Of a stretch of 64,000 bases of DNA, positions 1-8,105 are shown in pieces (within the stretch, counting starts at the first letter, position 1; every line of letters starts with the position of its first letter). The notes below the pieces were generated by a model. That model saw only the letters and a list, made by a program, of their open reading frames with translations, did not search any database and was not told where the DNA came from. The DNA is taken from contig JBMNTP010000007.1 in assembly GCA_050945795.1 (NCBI GenBank), positions 3,677 through 67,676 on the forward strand, given 5' to 3'. A program made the position numbers and the translations under genes. Origin of the DNA: JBMNTP01 sp050945795. Lineage in GTDB: Bacteria > Bacillota > Clostridia > Christensenellales > MGBC116941.

Positions 1-268
1 CCTTAGCAACCATATCGCATGCGATCTGCGCGTCTGTTTCGTTTTTCTCGGTGTTAAGCTTTACCATGCGGCAGCCCTCAGCCTCAAAAGCCGCTAAAAC
101 ATCGGGATCGGCGCTGTCAAAATCGCCTACTATGACATCCGGCATTATGCCGTATCTGCGCGCATATTCCGCCGCGCCATCCGCCGCGTATATAATATCG
201 GCGTCAAGATGTCGAGATAGCAAATCCCTCTCCGGCTCCGCGCCATTTAAAAGAACTAAAGCCTTCAT
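1..268 (-). CDS. thiN: Thiamine pyrophosphokinase, truncated by the window edge
   Basis: Transfers pyrophosphate from ATP to thiamine to make the cofactor thiamine diphosphate in the cytoplasm. The 89 visible N-terminal residues carry AADGAA (about 28-33), PDVIVGDFDS (43-52) and a KNETD stretch (75-79), the ATP/Mg core of the family. The family is usually about 210 residues, so the C-terminal half lies off the left edge; nothing suggests a broken gene. The ATG at 268 overlaps the rpe stop by 4 nt (ATGA) and has a GAGGGGAG ribosome site 4 nt upstream, so it is coupled to rpe as the last visible gene of the super-operon. Confidence 0.93.
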   Translation of the reverse strand, partial: MKALVLLNGAEPERDLLSRHLDADIIYAADGAAEYARRYGIMPDVIVGDFDSADPDVLAAFEAEGCRMVKLNTEKNETDAQIACDMVAK

Positions 269-915
269 TTTTCTCCCCTCAGTCTTTTAACCATGTCCGC
301 CTTGTCGTCAGCGCCAAAAAATGCGCTGCCCGCAACTAGCACATCGGCGCCGGCGGCTATAATAGCTTTGGCGTTTCCGGCATGTATGCCGCCGTCCACC
401 TCCAGCTCTATGGCTTTTCCGAGCGCGTCTATTTTACGGCGCATTATCCTTAGCCGCTCATACGATTCCTCTATGAATTTCTGACCGCCAAATCCTGGAT
501 GAACGCTCATTATGAGCACAAGATCGGCGTATTCAAGAACGCCGTCAAGTACCGAAGTATCCGTTTCAGGGTTTATAGATACCCCTGCCTTCACACCGGC
601 AGCAGATATCGCCTTAAGCACCGACTTTACATCCTTTGTAGCTTCGGCGTGTATCGTAAGTATATCCGCGCCAGCTTTTATATAATCGTCTATGTACCTT
701 TCCGGCTCAACTATCATAAGATGTGCGTCAAACGGCAGTGAAGTATGCTTTTTAAGCGCCGAAAGGAAGCCGGAACCAAATGTTATATTCGGCACATATA
801 CTCCATCCATAACATCAAAATGCACACAATCGGCACCGGCGCGCTCTACCACCCCTACCTCGTCGCCAAGGCGGGCAAAATCCGCCGAAAGTATAGACGG
901 CGCGACTTTAATCAT
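265..915 (-). CDS. rpe: Ribulose-phosphate 3-epimerase
   Basis: Interconverts ribulose 5-phosphate and xylulose 5-phosphate in the pentose phosphate pathway. The 216-residue TIM barrel has SILSADF at the N-terminus, the metal/catalytic VHFDVMDGVYVPN (about 31-43), His65 in DAHLMI, MSVHPGFGGQKF (136-147) and the catalytic EVDGGI (172-177). Length matches the family. I chose the ATG at 915 (MIKVAPS) over an upstream in-frame ATG at 945 because GAGGAGG sits just before it and family alignments start there. It overlaps the rsgA end by 8 nt and is followed by thiN through ATGA. Confidence 0.97.
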   Translation of the reverse strand: MIKVAPSILSADFARLGDEVGVVERAGADCVHFDVMDGVYVPNITFGSGFLSALKKHTSLPFDAHLMIVEPERYIDDYIKAGADILTIHAEATKDVKSVLKAISAAGVKAGVSINPETDTSVLDGVLEYADLVLIMSVHPGFGGQKFIEESYERLRIMRRKIDALGKAIELEVDGGIHAGNAKAIIAAGADVLVAGSAFFGADDKADMVKRLRGEK

Positions 916-1750
916 AAATCTTCCTCCTCGATTCCTTATGCTCATCTAGCAGTCTTAAATACCGCGAATATCTCTCTTTATGTATTAATCCCTGCTCCAC
1001 CGCTTCTTTAACAGCGCAGCCCGGCTCCGTCCTATGCTCGCAGCCCGAGAATTGGCAGCCCTGCCTTTTATCGTCAATCTCTTTGTACCACCTGTCCGGC
1101 GGCGCATCGAAAAGGCTGCTGTCAAAAACGCTGAACCCCGGCGTATCCACCACAACGCCGCCGTTAAGCGGTATAAGCTCGCTGTGCCGCGTAGTATGCC
1201 TGCCGCGGCCTATCCTCTCGCTAATTTCACCCGTTTCTAGCTCGCTCTCGGGCAGTATGGCGTTTATAAGAGATGTTTTTCCTACCCCCGATTGTCCCGC
1301 GAATATCGTACAGCCGTGCAGCCGCGCTTTAAGCTCTTCTATGCCCTGCCCCGTCATAGCCGAAGCCATTATTATATCGCATCCGGCATTTATGAACTGC
1401 TCGGCGAATCCGCCGTCCCCCAAATCGGCTTTGTTCACGCATATAAAAGCATCTATGCCGGCAAACGTCGCCTGATACAATAGCTTGTCCGCCAAAAGCA
1501 GATCGGGCGCAGGCTTTGACGCCGACAAAGTCAGCGCCATGCAGTCCACATTCGCTATGGGCGGACGAATAAGGCTGTTTTTCCTGGGCAATATTTTGAG
1601 CATAGTTTCGCCGTCCGTCTCAACCATATCGCCAATCATAGGCGTAATATCCTCTATGCGAAATTTCCCTCTCGCCTTAACGGTTATAATGCCGGCCTGG
1701 GTCATTACGCTGTAAAACCCGCCAATACCCTTTATTATCCTCCCTGTCAT
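908..1750 (-). CDS. rsgA: Ribosome small-subunit-dependent GTPase A
   Basis: Circularly permuted GTPase that helps late maturation of the 30S subunit. The 280 residues show an N-terminal OB fold, then G4 NKAD (106-109), G1 GQSGVGKTS (152-160), G3 DTPGF (202-206) and a C-terminal zinc knuckle with C232, C237, H239 and C245, in the family's permuted order. The AGGGGG ribosome site supports the ATG at 1750, one base after the prkC stop. In Bacillus, RsgA (CpgA) is a known substrate of the PrkC kinase encoded next door, which makes a kinase-substrate pair a reasonable inference here. Confidence 0.96.
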   Translation of the reverse strand: MTGRIIKGIGGFYSVMTQAGIITVKARGKFRIEDITPMIGDMVETDGETMLKILPRKNSLIRPPIANVDCMALTLSASKPAPDLLLADKLLYQATFAGIDAFICVNKADLGDGGFAEQFINAGCDIIMASAMTGQGIEELKARLHGCTIFAGQSGVGKTSLINAILPESELETGEISERIGRGRHTTRHSELIPLNGGVVVDTPGFSVFDSSLFDAPPDRWYKEIDDKRQGCQFSGCEHRTEPGCAVKEAVEQGLIHKERYSRYLRLLDEHKESRRKIYD

Positions 1751-1751
1751 A

Positions 1752-3605
1752 CTATCCCCCTAAAAAGCGCAGCATCTCACTTTTAACAAGCTCGCCGTCA
1801 ACATATATATTAACCTTGTTATATCCTTCCGTAGCGCTCTTAGCCTCTATCTCAATTTCCCTAACGCCGCCGGGATACTCGCTTTCCATATCGAGATACT
1901 CCAGCCCGTCGCTTTCGCTAACCGTCACCCGCACGCGCCCTCCCGATTCGGGCAGCGTTATTATAGCCGTAGCGGAAGCGGAGTAGGATTTATTCTGCCT
2001 TTTAGGTATCCATATCTGAACAGGCTTTGTGTCAAGCGTCATTTCGCCTTCTTCAGGCAGCGTTCTTATAACGCCTTCGCCAGTAGCGCCCTCTTCCTCA
2101 AATATTATGCCCGGCGTAAGACCCGCCGCCCTGATGCTTATAATAGCACTGTTAAGCGGCAGCCCCGCAACATCCGGCACCTGCTCCATAGAGCCTTCAA
2201 TACTTACAACAAGGCTTACCTCCTGCCCGTCTAAAAGTATCTCGCCCGGCGCCGGCGACTGCTCAAGAACATAGCCATGCGCCCCGCTTGCTGTACGGTA
2301 AGTTACATTTACATGCACGCCTATATAATTAAGCTCCAGCCTCGCCCTTTCTTCTGTAAAATCTATAAGCCTTGGCATCGTCAAGCCGGGCAACCCATCG
2401 CTTACTACAATCATTATCTCACTGCCCCGCTCAAGCGGCTCAAGCGGCGCCGGCGTTTGCGCCATAATAAGCCCCGCCTCATACTCCTCGCTGGTATCAT
2501 GCTCAATCAGCACATTAAAGCCCATATTCCTTAGCATGGCCTCAGCGTAGGCAAGCTCAGAGCCTACCACTTCCGGCATATGAATCTCAGATGCCGCGTC
2601 ACCGCTTCTGTCAAACGGAGACACAGCGAGTATAAAAGCTACAGCTATAAGCGCTATTACCAGCGTCGCCGCGAGTATAACCACGATAGCCGTCTTGCCG
2701 CCGCCCTTTTTCTCCTCGTCCAAAGAAGGGAGCATAGCAGGCCCTGTATCTTGAAACGCATCGCTTACAATGCCGCCTTCCGGCCTTCTTAAAACAGTTT
2801 TAAGGTCATAAATCATATCCGACGCCTGCGCGTATCTGCTAGCCGGATTCTTTTTTATCGCCTTTAATATTACCTCGCACAATCCTGCCGGTATATCCTT
2901 ACACAACTCATTAGGGCAGGTCGGCTCCTCATGTAAATGCTTTATAGCGACAGTAACAGCTTTATCGCCGCGATAAGGCGTTTCGCCGGTAACCATTTCA
3001 TAAAGCACTATGCCTAGCGAGTATATGTCTGTCTTTTCATCTGTACGCTCGCCCCGCGCCTGCTCCGGCGCAAAATAATGCACCGAGCCTAATACCGCTC
3101 CGCCCGCCTGACGGCTTTTTGACTTTCTGCCACCGGCTATACCAAAATCGGTAAGCTTCGCTGTGCCGGAATTTGTAATAAGTATATTATGCGGCTTTAT
3201 ATCCCTGTGTATAATGCCTTTTTTATGCGCGCACTCGAGTGCGCCGGCTATTTCTATGGCTATTTTAATTGCCCGCTCATACGGCAAGCGGCCCATATAG
3301 CTTATAAGCTCTTTAAGCGTATTGCCCTCGACGCACTCCATAACTATAAACCCGCGCCCGCTGTCCTGCTCATAACCATACACCTTAACGACATTAGGAT
3401 GTGATACCGACATCGCCGCCTCCGCCTCGGCGTCAAAACGCTTAAGCGCGGCATCATCTTCTAAAAACTCATCTCGCAGCATTTTTATAGCCACCGTTTC
3501 GCCATCCAAAAGCCGCTCAGCCTTGTATATAAACGACATGCCGCCTTGCGCCAACAGCTCTAAAACTTTATATTTGCCGTTTAAAACCTGTCCTAACAAG
3601 CTCAT
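1752..3605 (-). CDS. prkC: PASTA-domain Ser/Thr protein kinase
   Basis: Membrane kinase that senses muropeptides or lipid II outside and phosphorylates cytoplasmic proteins. The 617 residues hold a Hanks-type kinase domain (about 11-275) with glycine loop AQGGMSFIYKA, Lys41 in VAIKM, HRDIKPHN (133-140), DFG (153-155) and APE (179-181); a single membrane helix at about 304-328; three extracellular PASTA repeats (about 341-535); and a C-terminal beta-rich tail of about 80 residues. The glycine loop has Ser where Ala is usual, which should be tolerated. The ATG overlaps the prpC stop by 4 nt, so kinase and phosphatase are co-translated. Confidence 0.96.
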   Translation of the reverse strand: MSLLGQVLNGKYKVLELLAQGGMSFIYKAERLLDGETVAIKMLRDEFLEDDAALKRFDAEAEAAMSVSHPNVVKVYGYEQDSGRGFIVMECVEGNTLKELISYMGRLPYERAIKIAIEIAGALECAHKKGIIHRDIKPHNILITNSGTAKLTDFGIAGGRKSKSRQAGGAVLGSVHYFAPEQARGERTDEKTDIYSLGIVLYEMVTGETPYRGDKAVTVAIKHLHEEPTCPNELCKDIPAGLCEVILKAIKKNPASRYAQASDMIYDLKTVLRRPEGGIVSDAFQDTGPAMLPSLDEEKKGGGKTAIVVILAATLVIALIAVAFILAVSPFDRSGDAASEIHMPEVVGSELAYAEAMLRNMGFNVLIEHDTSEEYEAGLIMAQTPAPLEPLERGSEIMIVVSDGLPGLTMPRLIDFTEERARLELNYIGVHVNVTYRTASGAHGYVLEQSPAPGEILLDGQEVSLVVSIEGSMEQVPDVAGLPLNSAIISIRAAGLTPGIIFEEEGATGEGVIRTLPEEGEMTLDTKPVQIWIPKRQNKSYSASATAIITLPESGGRVRVTVSESDGLEYLDMESEYPGGVREIEIEAKSATEGYNKVNIYVDGELVKSEMLRFLGG

Positions 3606-4339
3606 TCGGGAACACCTTCCCCCCGAGTGTTTGAGGCTATTACAACTGTTATATTATCGCTTCCTCCGGCGAGAAGAGCCTTTTCAACAAGCGTTTCAGC
3701 CGCCTGCTTTATATCTCCAGCACTCATAACGCCGGCGATTTCTTCCTCGCTTACCAGCCCGTGCAGCCCGTCAGTACAAAGGAGCAGCGAATCGCCCTCG
3801 CCCCACAATGTAAGGTATGTATCAACCTCTATCGTTGGACAGGTACCTACCGCCCTTGTAAGTATATGACGGGCAGGATGCGACTCGCAGCCGCGGTCGG
3901 CCTCGCCCTTTGCCGCCATCTCCTCAAAAAGCGAATGATCTCTTGTTATAAGCTTTAGCGCCCCGTTTCTAAAAAGATACGCCCGGCTGTCTCCTACATG
4001 CGCTATAACGGCGCGGTTGTCGGAAAGCAGCGATATTGTGAGCGTTGAGCCCATGCCCCGAAGCTCGTCGCTTTCCTTTGCTTTATTATAAACAAGATTA
4101 TTAGCTATTCGTATCGCCCGCCTAAGCTTCATACCCGGCGCCGAATCTACATCGTCCATGCGCTCAAGCGCCGCCAGAGAGCATAGTACCGCCAGGCTCG
4201 ACGCTAAATCCCCGCTATTATGCCCACCCAAACCATCAGCAACTGCGATTATCCTATCGTTATCGCTTTCTGGTATATGGTAATAATCTTCATTTCTTTC
4301 TCTTACTTTGCCCTTATCCGTTTTGGCGGCAAATATCAT
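3602..4339 (-). CDS. prpC: PP2C-family Ser/Thr phosphatase
   Basis: Dephosphorylates PrkC and its targets; Mn/Mg-dependent cytoplasmic enzyme. The 245 residues match the family length and carry the PP2C metal motifs: RERNEDYY (13-20), VADGLGGHNSGD (33-44), HVGDSRAYLFR, LLLCTDGLHGLV and GGSDNITVVI near the C-terminus. The stop overlaps the prkC start (ATGA), while its own ATG shares a base with the rlmN stop (TAATG), so it is tightly coupled on both sides. No signal peptide or membrane segment is visible. Confidence 0.96.
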   Translation of the reverse strand: MIFAAKTDKGKVRERNEDYYHIPESDNDRIIAVADGLGGHNSGDLASSLAVLCSLAALERMDDVDSAPGMKLRRAIRIANNLVYNKAKESDELRGMGSTLTISLLSDNRAVIAHVGDSRAYLFRNGALKLITRDHSLFEEMAAKGEADRGCESHPARHILTRAVGTCPTIEVDTYLTLWGEGDSLLLCTDGLHGLVSEEEIAGVMSAGDIKQAAETLVEKALLAGGSDNITVVIASNTRGEGVPE

Positions 4340-5373
4340 TATGCCTCCCCCTTAGTAACAAAACTTCTCCTTAGCTGGCCGCAAGCCCCGTCTACACCCA
4401 GGCCCAGCTCTCTTCTCTTCGTAGCGGAAACACCATGCGCTAGCAATTCTTGAAGAAAAGCCTCCGCCGTTTCGCGTGACGGCGGCATTAAGTCGCGCTC
4501 CTCCACCCGATTAAGGCTTATAAGGTTTATATGCATATTCCTGCCCTTAACAAGCCTGCTGAGCTCCAGCGCCTCTTTTTTAGAGCAGTTAATTCCGTCT
4601 ATCATTATGTATTCGATTATAACCCGCCGCCCCGTCTTTTTAGCGTAATAGTCTGCCGCCCGCATTATCTCCTCAACGCTCCATGCCGCCGCCGACGGCA
4701 TTATGCTCCGTCTTATATCGTCATTTGGCGCGTGCAGCGACACCGACAGGTTTACGCCTACTTCCTCATCTGCAAGACTGTACATCTTTGGCACTATACC
4801 GCACGTTGAAACGGATATATTGCGCCGCGATATATTTATGCCGTCCGGCGATGTTACAAGGCGCAGAAATTTAAGCGTATTTTCGTAATTATCAAGCGGT
4901 TCGCCGCTGCCCATTATAACTATGTTTGTTATCGCCCTGCCGCCATCTTCGCTTTTATGCAGCTTTTCGCATTCTAAAACCTGCGATAGCATTTCGCCCG
5001 CCGTTAAATTTCTTGCAAGCCCGTCAATGGTGCTGGCGCAAAACAAACAGCCCATGCGACAACCGGCCTGTGAGGATATGCAAAGCGTATTGCCGTGGCG
5101 GTACCGCATAAAAACGCTTTCAACAACATTGCCATCCGACGCGGCGTTAAGATATTTTATAGTTTCGCCTGCCTTTTTCTGGCTTATAATGCTAACCCCG
5201 CCGTATTCCATATTTGAAAGCTGCTGCCTAAGATTTAGCGGAAGATTTGTCATGCCCTCTGGCTTCTCGCCTTTATGCAGCCAGGAATATATCTGTCCGG
5301 CGCGAAATGCCGGCAGCCGCATATCTTTTATAACCGCCTTTAGCTCATCTAAAGACATATCAATAAGACTCAT
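4339..5373 (-). CDS. rlmN: Dual-specificity 23S rRNA/tRNA A2503 methyltransferase
   Basis: Radical-SAM enzyme that methylates C2 of A2503 in 23S rRNA and, in the family, A37 of some tRNAs. The 344 residues contain the CX3CX2C cluster motif in GCRMGCLFCAS (C105, C109, C112), the GSGEPLDNYEN segment typical of RlmN, and the C-terminal methyl-carrying Cys in GACGQL (about 331). The enzyme family is normally 340-390 residues. The ATG overlaps the rsmB stop by 4 nt. RlmN rather than Cfr is favoured by its place in the conserved super-operon. Confidence 0.96.
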   Translation of the reverse strand: MSLIDMSLDELKAVIKDMRLPAFRAGQIYSWLHKGEKPEGMTNLPLNLRQQLSNMEYGGVSIISQKKAGETIKYLNAASDGNVVESVFMRYRHGNTLCISSQAGCRMGCLFCASTIDGLARNLTAGEMLSQVLECEKLHKSEDGGRAITNIVIMGSGEPLDNYENTLKFLRLVTSPDGINISRRNISVSTCGIVPKMYSLADEEVGVNLSVSLHAPNDDIRRSIMPSAAAWSVEEIMRAADYYAKKTGRRVIIEYIMIDGINCSKKEALELSRLVKGRNMHINLISLNRVEERDLMPPSRETAEAFLQELLAHGVSATKRRELGLGVDGACGQLRRSFVTKGEA

Positions 5374-6674
5374 GCGCCGCTCCTTTCCATGCTCGCTACA
5401 AAAAAGCCGTCGCCATGTATATGCGGCAAAAGCTGTAAGCGTCCGTCCTTTACAAGGCTCGCCGCCGGCTCATAATCCCATACCGGCGAAAACTCGCCGC
5501 TCTTTTTTAAAAACGCCGACACAACGCCTTCATTCTCTCTTTTTGATACTGTACAGGTTGAATATACCAGCCTTCCGCCCGGCTTGACGTATCGAGAGCA
5601 TACCTCAAGTATCTCAAGCTGAAGCTTAGAAAGAGCCGCTATATCATCTTCCTTTTTCTTTATAAGCGCGTCCGCCCGTCCATCTATACTGCCAAGCCCG
5701 CTGCACGGCGCATCGATTAAAACGGCGTCGAAGCTGTTTTCAAGCTCAGCGCGAGGCACTCGCGCATCAGATTGAGAGCAGGTAACAAACTCTATGCCAA
5801 GCCTTTTAACCGCCGCCTCTATTAGCTTTACCCTGTGCTCATGCACATCCCAGGCAATTATCTCACCCTCGCCCATAAGCTCGGCCATATACGCGGTTTT
5901 ACCGCCCGGAGCGGCGCAAGCGTCGAGTATGCGCATACCCCGTTTAGGCACTACCGCTCGGCATGCCACCATAGCGCCTATGCCCTGCACGCTGAAAAGC
6001 CCTTTGTTGTAGCTTTCATCTGATGCTATGCCGCTCATTCCCGAAACAAAATAGCAGTTTTCATCTAGCTCCGACCTACGAAACTTCAGCAGCTTGCTCT
6101 CTAAAAGCTGCTCAAATTCCGGCAGTCCTATTTTAAGCAGATTAGGGCGCAGCGACAGTTCTTTTTGTGTATCCGCCTCCGCCATATATACAGCCGCCTC
6201 TTTTCCGTACTCCCTCGCCCACATTTTAAGCAGCCAAAGCGGCTTTGAATGTATAATCGATGCGTATTCGAGCGGCTTGTCCTCTTTAGAAGGATATTCT
6301 ATTTTTTCAAGTCCGGCCGATACTGAGCGCATAACGCCGTTAACGTAACCGGCTAGCGGTATTTTGCCTATCTCCTTTGTAAGCTTAACGCTTTCAGAGC
6401 AGGCAACGGCTTTTTCTGTGCCTGTTAGCATCTCGCTTATGCCCATACGGAGTATATTTCTTATAGCCGGCTTTATACGCCCTCTTGCGTATTTTCCTAT
6501 TATATAATCGGCGTGTATTATGTTTTCAAGCGTATCATACACAAGCTTGGTAACAAACCTTACGTCCCTTTCAGAAAGGCCATGGAGCCCGGTTTTAAGG
6601 GCAAGGTTGGCGTAGGCTCCGTCGCCTATTATTTCATTTAGCTTTTCTAAAGCTTTTCTGCGCGCACTCGCCAT
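5370..6674 (-). CDS. rsmB: 16S rRNA cytosine(967)-C5 methyltransferase
   Basis: SAM-dependent methylation of C967 in 16S rRNA. The 434 residues comprise an N-terminal NusB-like RNA-binding domain (about 1-140) and a C-terminal Rossmann methyltransferase with DACAAPGGKTA, the catalytic motif IDAPCSGLGSI and YSTCTVSKREN holding the second catalytic Cys. Both Cys of the family are therefore present. It follows fmt by 2 nt and its stop overlaps the rlmN start, so it sits inside a run of translation genes. Confidence 0.95.
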   Translation of the reverse strand: MASARRKALEKLNEIIGDGAYANLALKTGLHGLSERDVRFVTKLVYDTLENIIHADYIIGKYARGRIKPAIRNILRMGISEMLTGTEKAVACSESVKLTKEIGKIPLAGYVNGVMRSVSAGLEKIEYPSKEDKPLEYASIIHSKPLWLLKMWAREYGKEAAVYMAEADTQKELSLRPNLLKIGLPEFEQLLESKLLKFRRSELDENCYFVSGMSGIASDESYNKGLFSVQGIGAMVACRAVVPKRGMRILDACAAPGGKTAYMAELMGEGEIIAWDVHEHRVKLIEAAVKRLGIEFVTCSQSDARVPRAELENSFDAVLIDAPCSGLGSIDGRADALIKKKEDDIAALSKLQLEILEVCSRYVKPGGRLVYSTCTVSKRENEGVVSAFLKKSGEFSPVWDYEPAASLVKDGRLQLLPHIHGDGFFVASMERSGA

Positions 6675-6676
6675 GC

Positions 6677-7606
6677 TTATTCCCCCAATACTGCGCCTAA
6701 AAAGCTTCTGCCCCGCGCCGCGTCGGCTCCGCTCATACGCTTACCGCCCGGCAGTTGCATTTCATCAAGCCTTAGCGCGCCATCCTTTGCTTTTACAATT
6801 ATGCCGGCTTTGCCATCGGCTACTATAACCTCACCCGGCCGCCCCGTCGCCTCCCCGTCAAAAGCAGACGCCTTCCATATTTTGAGCGTACCGTCACCCA
6901 TGGAAGTGTAAGCGCCGGGCCACGGGTTTACTCCCCTTATAAGATTTATAATATCGGTAACCGGCATCTGCCAGTCTATGCGCCCCGTCTCTTTTTTTAG
7001 CATAGGACAGCGGGTGGCGTCGACTTCGTTCTGCTTATGCCGCGGCGCTTCGCCTTTCTCAATAAGCCGCAGCGTCTTGCAAAGCAGCTCCGCCCCCATT
7101 TCAGACAGCCTTAGCGACAGCTCCGCCGAGTTTTCATCCGGCAGTATAGTGGTTTTGGCGCTAAGTATCATATCGCCGGTATCAATGCCTTCATCGGTAT
7201 GCATAGTCGTAACGCCCGTCTCTGTGTCTCCGTTTATAATCGCCCATTGTATAGGCGCTGCGCCCCTAAGCTTTGGCAGCAGCGACGCGTGAACGTTTAT
7301 AATGCCGAGCGGCGCAACATCTATAATTTCTTTTGAAAATATCTGCCCAAACGCCGCCGATACGCATATCTCCGGCTTAAGCTCACGCAAAGCGTCAAGC
7401 CCTTCTAGCCGTATCTTTTCAAACTGGAATACCGGTATGCCGGCGCTTAAAGCCAACTCTTTAACCGGCGGCGGCACCGGCTTTTTGCTCCTGCCCTTTG
7501 GCCTATCGGGCTGAGTAAAAACGCCGGCAATGTCATGCCCCTCATTTATAAGCATCCGCAAAGAGGGCACGGCAAATTCCGGCGTGCCGAAGAAGCATAT
7601 TCTCAC
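6677..7606 (-). CDS. fmt: Methionyl-tRNA formyltransferase
   Basis: Formylates Met-tRNAi using 10-formyl-tetrahydrofolate for translation initiation. The 309 residues start with FFGTPEFAVPSL and include the catalytic NVHASLLPKLRGAAPIQWAI core (Asn, His) and the Asp in TTMHTDEGIDTGDM, followed by the C-terminal OB-like domain. Its start overlaps the def stop by 4 nt; def removes the formyl group it adds, so the pair act on opposite ends of the same cycle and are co-expressed. Confidence 0.97.
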   Translation of the reverse strand: MRICFFGTPEFAVPSLRMLINEGHDIAGVFTQPDRPKGRSKKPVPPPVKELALSAGIPVFQFEKIRLEGLDALRELKPEICVSAAFGQIFSKEIIDVAPLGIINVHASLLPKLRGAAPIQWAIINGDTETGVTTMHTDEGIDTGDMILSAKTTILPDENSAELSLRLSEMGAELLCKTLRLIEKGEAPRHKQNEVDATRCPMLKKETGRIDWQMPVTDIINLIRGVNPWPGAYTSMGDGTLKIWKASAFDGEATGRPGEVIVADGKAGIIVKAKDGALRLDEMQLPGGKRMSGADAARGRSFLGAVLGE

Positions 7607-8073
7607 TCGGCCTCCTCCTCTTCATCCTCGTCAAATTCCTCAATTATCTCGGGTATAGTAATGCCGTTTAAGTGGTCTATCTCGTGGCAAAAAGCGCGCG
7701 CGAGCAAATCCTCACCGCTCATCTCGCACACCTCGCCATCCCTGTTTAAGTATTTTACTGTAACCTTAGCCGGACGCCGCACCTTGCCGGTCACGCCGGG
7801 ATAGCTTAAACACCCTTCGCTTTCAAACTGCTCGCCCTCTTTTTGAATTATCTTAGGGTTTATAAGCTCTATAAGCCCCTCCCCCACATCAATTACGACA
7901 ACTCTCCTTAATATGCCGACCTGCGGCGCCGCGAGCCCTACTCCGTCCGCGTGCCTCATAGTTTCTTCCATATCGTCGAGCAGCATTAAAATGCGGTCGT
8001 TTATTTGTTCAACCGGCCTGCAAACCTTTTTAAGAGCCGGGTCGTCATCTGTTAGTATTATTCTTAAAGCCAT
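7603..8073 (-). CDS. def: Peptide deformylase
   Basis: Metal-dependent removal of the N-formyl group from nascent proteins. The 156-residue protein has all three family motifs: GVGLAAPQ (44-51), EGCLS with metal ligand Cys88, and HEIDH (130-134) with two His ligands and the catalytic Glu. The C-terminus is a run of Asp/Glu, unusual but outside the fold. I prefer the ATG at 8073 (MALRIIL), preceded by GAGGTG at 6 nt spacing, over the in-frame GTG at 8082. Confidence 0.97.
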   Translation of the reverse strand: MALRIILTDDDPALKKVCRPVEQINDRILMLLDDMEETMRHADGVGLAAPQVGILRRVVVIDVGEGLIELINPKIIQKEGEQFESEGCLSYPGVTGKVRRPAKVTVKYLNRDGEVCEMSGEDLLARAFCHEIDHLNGITIPEIIEEFDEDEEEEAE

Positions 8074-8105
8074 ATCAAGCACCTCGCCTGTAAATTATCT
8101 TTATA